Source: CAYUVA01 sp964448115 [NCBI: uncultured bacterium] | GTDB lineage: Bacteria; CAYUVA01 | Reading direction: 5' to 3' | NCBI GenBank assembly: GCA_964448115.1 | Contig: CAYUVA010000012.1 | Location: forward strand, 23,689-87,688 | Length of the DNA stretch: 64,000 bases | Part shown: positions 62,613 to 64,000 of the stretch, in pieces | How the letters are laid out: each line of letters opens with the position of its first letter | Numbering within the stretch: position 1 is the stretch's first letter | Notes under the pieces: model-generated | Told to the model about the DNA's origin: nothing | What the model saw: the letters and a program-made list of their open reading frames with translations, nothing else | Databases searched by the model: none | Position numbers and translations under genes: made by a program

Positions 62613-64000
62613 ATGAAAAAGGATACTAGGATAAGATATATTTTGCCAGGTTTTTTCTTTGCCTTGTATTTGTCAAGTGGCATGGGACATCTTAACGAGC
62701 TGCCCCTTGGTGAGCATTCCTGGAAGCAATTCGATGATCTTTGCATTGCCAGAGAGTATAGCATCGGCGCACGATTCTTCTATCCGCAGGTGCCCTGGGG
62801 CGGACCTGGCGGCGGTACAATCGGCAGCGAGTTCCCGATTTACACATACTTAGTCGGTGCATTATGGAGGATAGCAGGCGAGAATGTATTCATCCCAAGG
62901 ATATTATGCTTAGTTTTCACATCCTTGACAGCGGCGATCCTTTGCCTGCTAGCCATTGATTTGTTTGGCATAGTTGCAGCCATTTTTACATCGCTGGCAT
63001 TCATCTTTTGCCCGTTAAACTATTACTTCGGCAAGGCGATCTCGATAGAGCCGTTGATGATATTGACCTCCGTGGCATCATTTTATTTTTTTTTACGATG
63101 TCGCTTAGATCCAAACAGAAATTCACTGGTTGCTGCTGTTTTTCTGCTTAGCCTAACTGCCTTACTTAAGCTCCCCAACTTGTTTTTATTGCTGCCGGCG
63201 CTGATAGTACTAAAAGGCAAGGATGATATCTACTCACTGATAAAAAAGCCTTGCTTGTACGCCATCTTGCTCGTAGTCATTACTCCTGCGTTCTTCTGGT
63301 ATCGCCACGCCTTCTGGATAGCAGATAATATGGAGCCTGGTGTTATATTTGGCAGGGATCTCTGGTTTCGCTTCGATATGTTGCTTAAGCCCGGGTTCTA
63401 CCTTCAAGTTTTCGACCTGGTGAACCGCAAGGGCTTGACTCCGGCTGGGCTGATATTGATGATAATTGGAATACTTCCATTCTCTAAGCCGAATAATGAG
63501 TTTGGATTTAAGATTGTACGATACTGGCTGCTCGGTTTCATGGTTTACCTGATTATTGGTGCAAAGGGCTGTTTTATCCATACTTACTACTTCCTTCCCT
63601 TGATCCCGCCAGCGTGCCTTGCAATAGGTATAGGGGCTGAGAGGCTGTGGAATCTGCAAAAACAGGCTAAAGTAAATATTGTACTAAGAGTGATGGTCAT
63701 CTTGGCATTCGGTACCCTTATCTATAAAGGTGCGGTGCGCGGGGAGCGATGGTTCGATATTCAGCAAGACAAGCAGCATGTTTTCGATGCCGCTTATTTT
63801 GCAAAGGAGTTCATTCCGAAAGATTCTGCCGTTGCCTTGTTAGAATATCCACGCCTGACCAATATCCCCGCATTCTTCTATCTGTCTGATACTAGCGGAA
63901 TGGTCTTCACCCCGGAGAACTTCAAGCCTGAACAGCTCATCGAGTTGGCAGCATTGGGATACGAGTACCTGGTCGCTGCCATACAACAAGGCAAATCATC
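62613..64000 (+). CDS. GT39-like polytopic glycosyltransferase (partial at right edge)
   Basis: The open frame runs from ATG 62613 to the window edge without a stop (462 codons). There is one membrane helix, then the acidic HSWKQFDDLCIAREY loop, where PMT/ArnT enzymes keep an Asp, followed by eight to nine further helices and the beginning of a soluble part (EFIPKDSAVALLEYP). It is likely to add a sugar from a polyprenyl phosphate carrier at the outer face of the inner membrane. No clear ribosome site precedes the ATG. It is divergent from the hybrid kinase across 174 bases, and no promoter is clear there. Confidence 0.72.
   Translation, partial: MKKDTRIRYILPGFFFALYLSSGMGHLNELPLGEHSWKQFDDLCIAREYSIGARFFYPQVPWGGPGGGTIGSEFPIYTYLVGALWRIAGENVFIPRILCLVFTSLTAAILCLLAIDLFGIVAAIFTSLAFIFCPLNYYFGKAISIEPLMILTSVASFYFFLRCRLDPNRNSLVAAVFLLSLTALLKLPNLFLLLPALIVLKGKDDIYSLIKKPCLYAILLVVITPAFFWYRHAFWIADNMEPGVIFGRDLWFRFDMLLKPGFYLQVFDLVNRKGLTPAGLILMIIGILPFSKPNNEFGFKIVRYWLLGFMVYLIIGAKGCFIHTYYFLPLIPPACLAIGIGAERLWNLQKQAKVNIVLRVMVILAFGTLIYKGAVRGERWFDIQQDKQHVFDAAYFAKEFIPKDSAVALLEYPRLTNIPAFFYLSDTSGMVFTPENFKPEQLIELAALGYEYLVAAIQQGKS

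Overview
The window is a gene-dense stretch of bacterial chromosome with the standard code (TGA is used as a stop). It is probably a Gram-negative, little-studied lineage. An ExbD/TolR protein and two proteins with lipoboxes point to an outer membrane. No gene identifies the phylum and I do not assign one. I saw no tRNA, rRNA, CRISPR array, transposase or phage gene by eye.

Layout. 1-7.4 kb (+): the topA tail, an ExbD/TolR protein, an ABC-F ATPase, a membrane GT-C/TPR protein and two radical-SAM genes. 7.5-12.7 kb (-): a GT-C-like membrane protein, a DEDDh exonuclease and a membrane-embedded spermidine-synthase-like protein. 12.8-22.0 kb (+): a tightly coupled run of a cysteine-dioxygenase-like protein with a helical tail, a GT4 glycosyltransferase, an alpha/beta hydrolase, a FAD oxidase with its Fe-S partner, a secreted thioredoxin, an Elp3-like radical-SAM protein and a second GT4. 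32.6-21.9 kb (-): a surface-glycan style operon of wecB, a YfhO-like protein, a PAS histidine kinase, a GT2/left-handed-beta-helix fusion, a phosphodiesterase and a B12-type radical-SAM protein. 32.7-34.8 kb (+): ligA. 40.0-35.0 kb (-): purL, purQ, a tandem purS and a GT2. 40.5-47.6 kb: an MFS transporter, an SDR epimerase, a small membrane protein, an FmdB zinc ribbon, a lipoprotein phosphodiesterase, a methyltransferase with a coiled coil, and a GT4.

47.6-62.6 kb is signalling-rich and is the most unusual part. It holds an NtrC-type sigma54 activator, then a 730-base gene-poor stretch, an Hsp70-like ATPase fused to a Ser/Thr kinase, a lipoprotein, a Ser/Thr kinase fused to a degenerate receiver, an acyl-CoA dehydrogenase, and a hybrid sensor kinase of about 1850 residues with an internal substrate-binding-like domain. 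The gene-poor stretch has a textbook sigma54 -24/-12 promoter followed by a chain of perfect hairpins, two of which show CCUCCA in the loop, and it is bracketed by two related hairpins (GTGTTGCAG...TATTTT). I propose a sigma54-driven structured small RNA, which is the best candidate here for an undescribed system.

Intergenic repeats include two families of degenerate 8-base tandem units (ACGCAAAG and TATCACTC) and one long imperfect palindrome of the TCATTCCGACC type. The window ends inside a GT39-like membrane glycosyltransferase.
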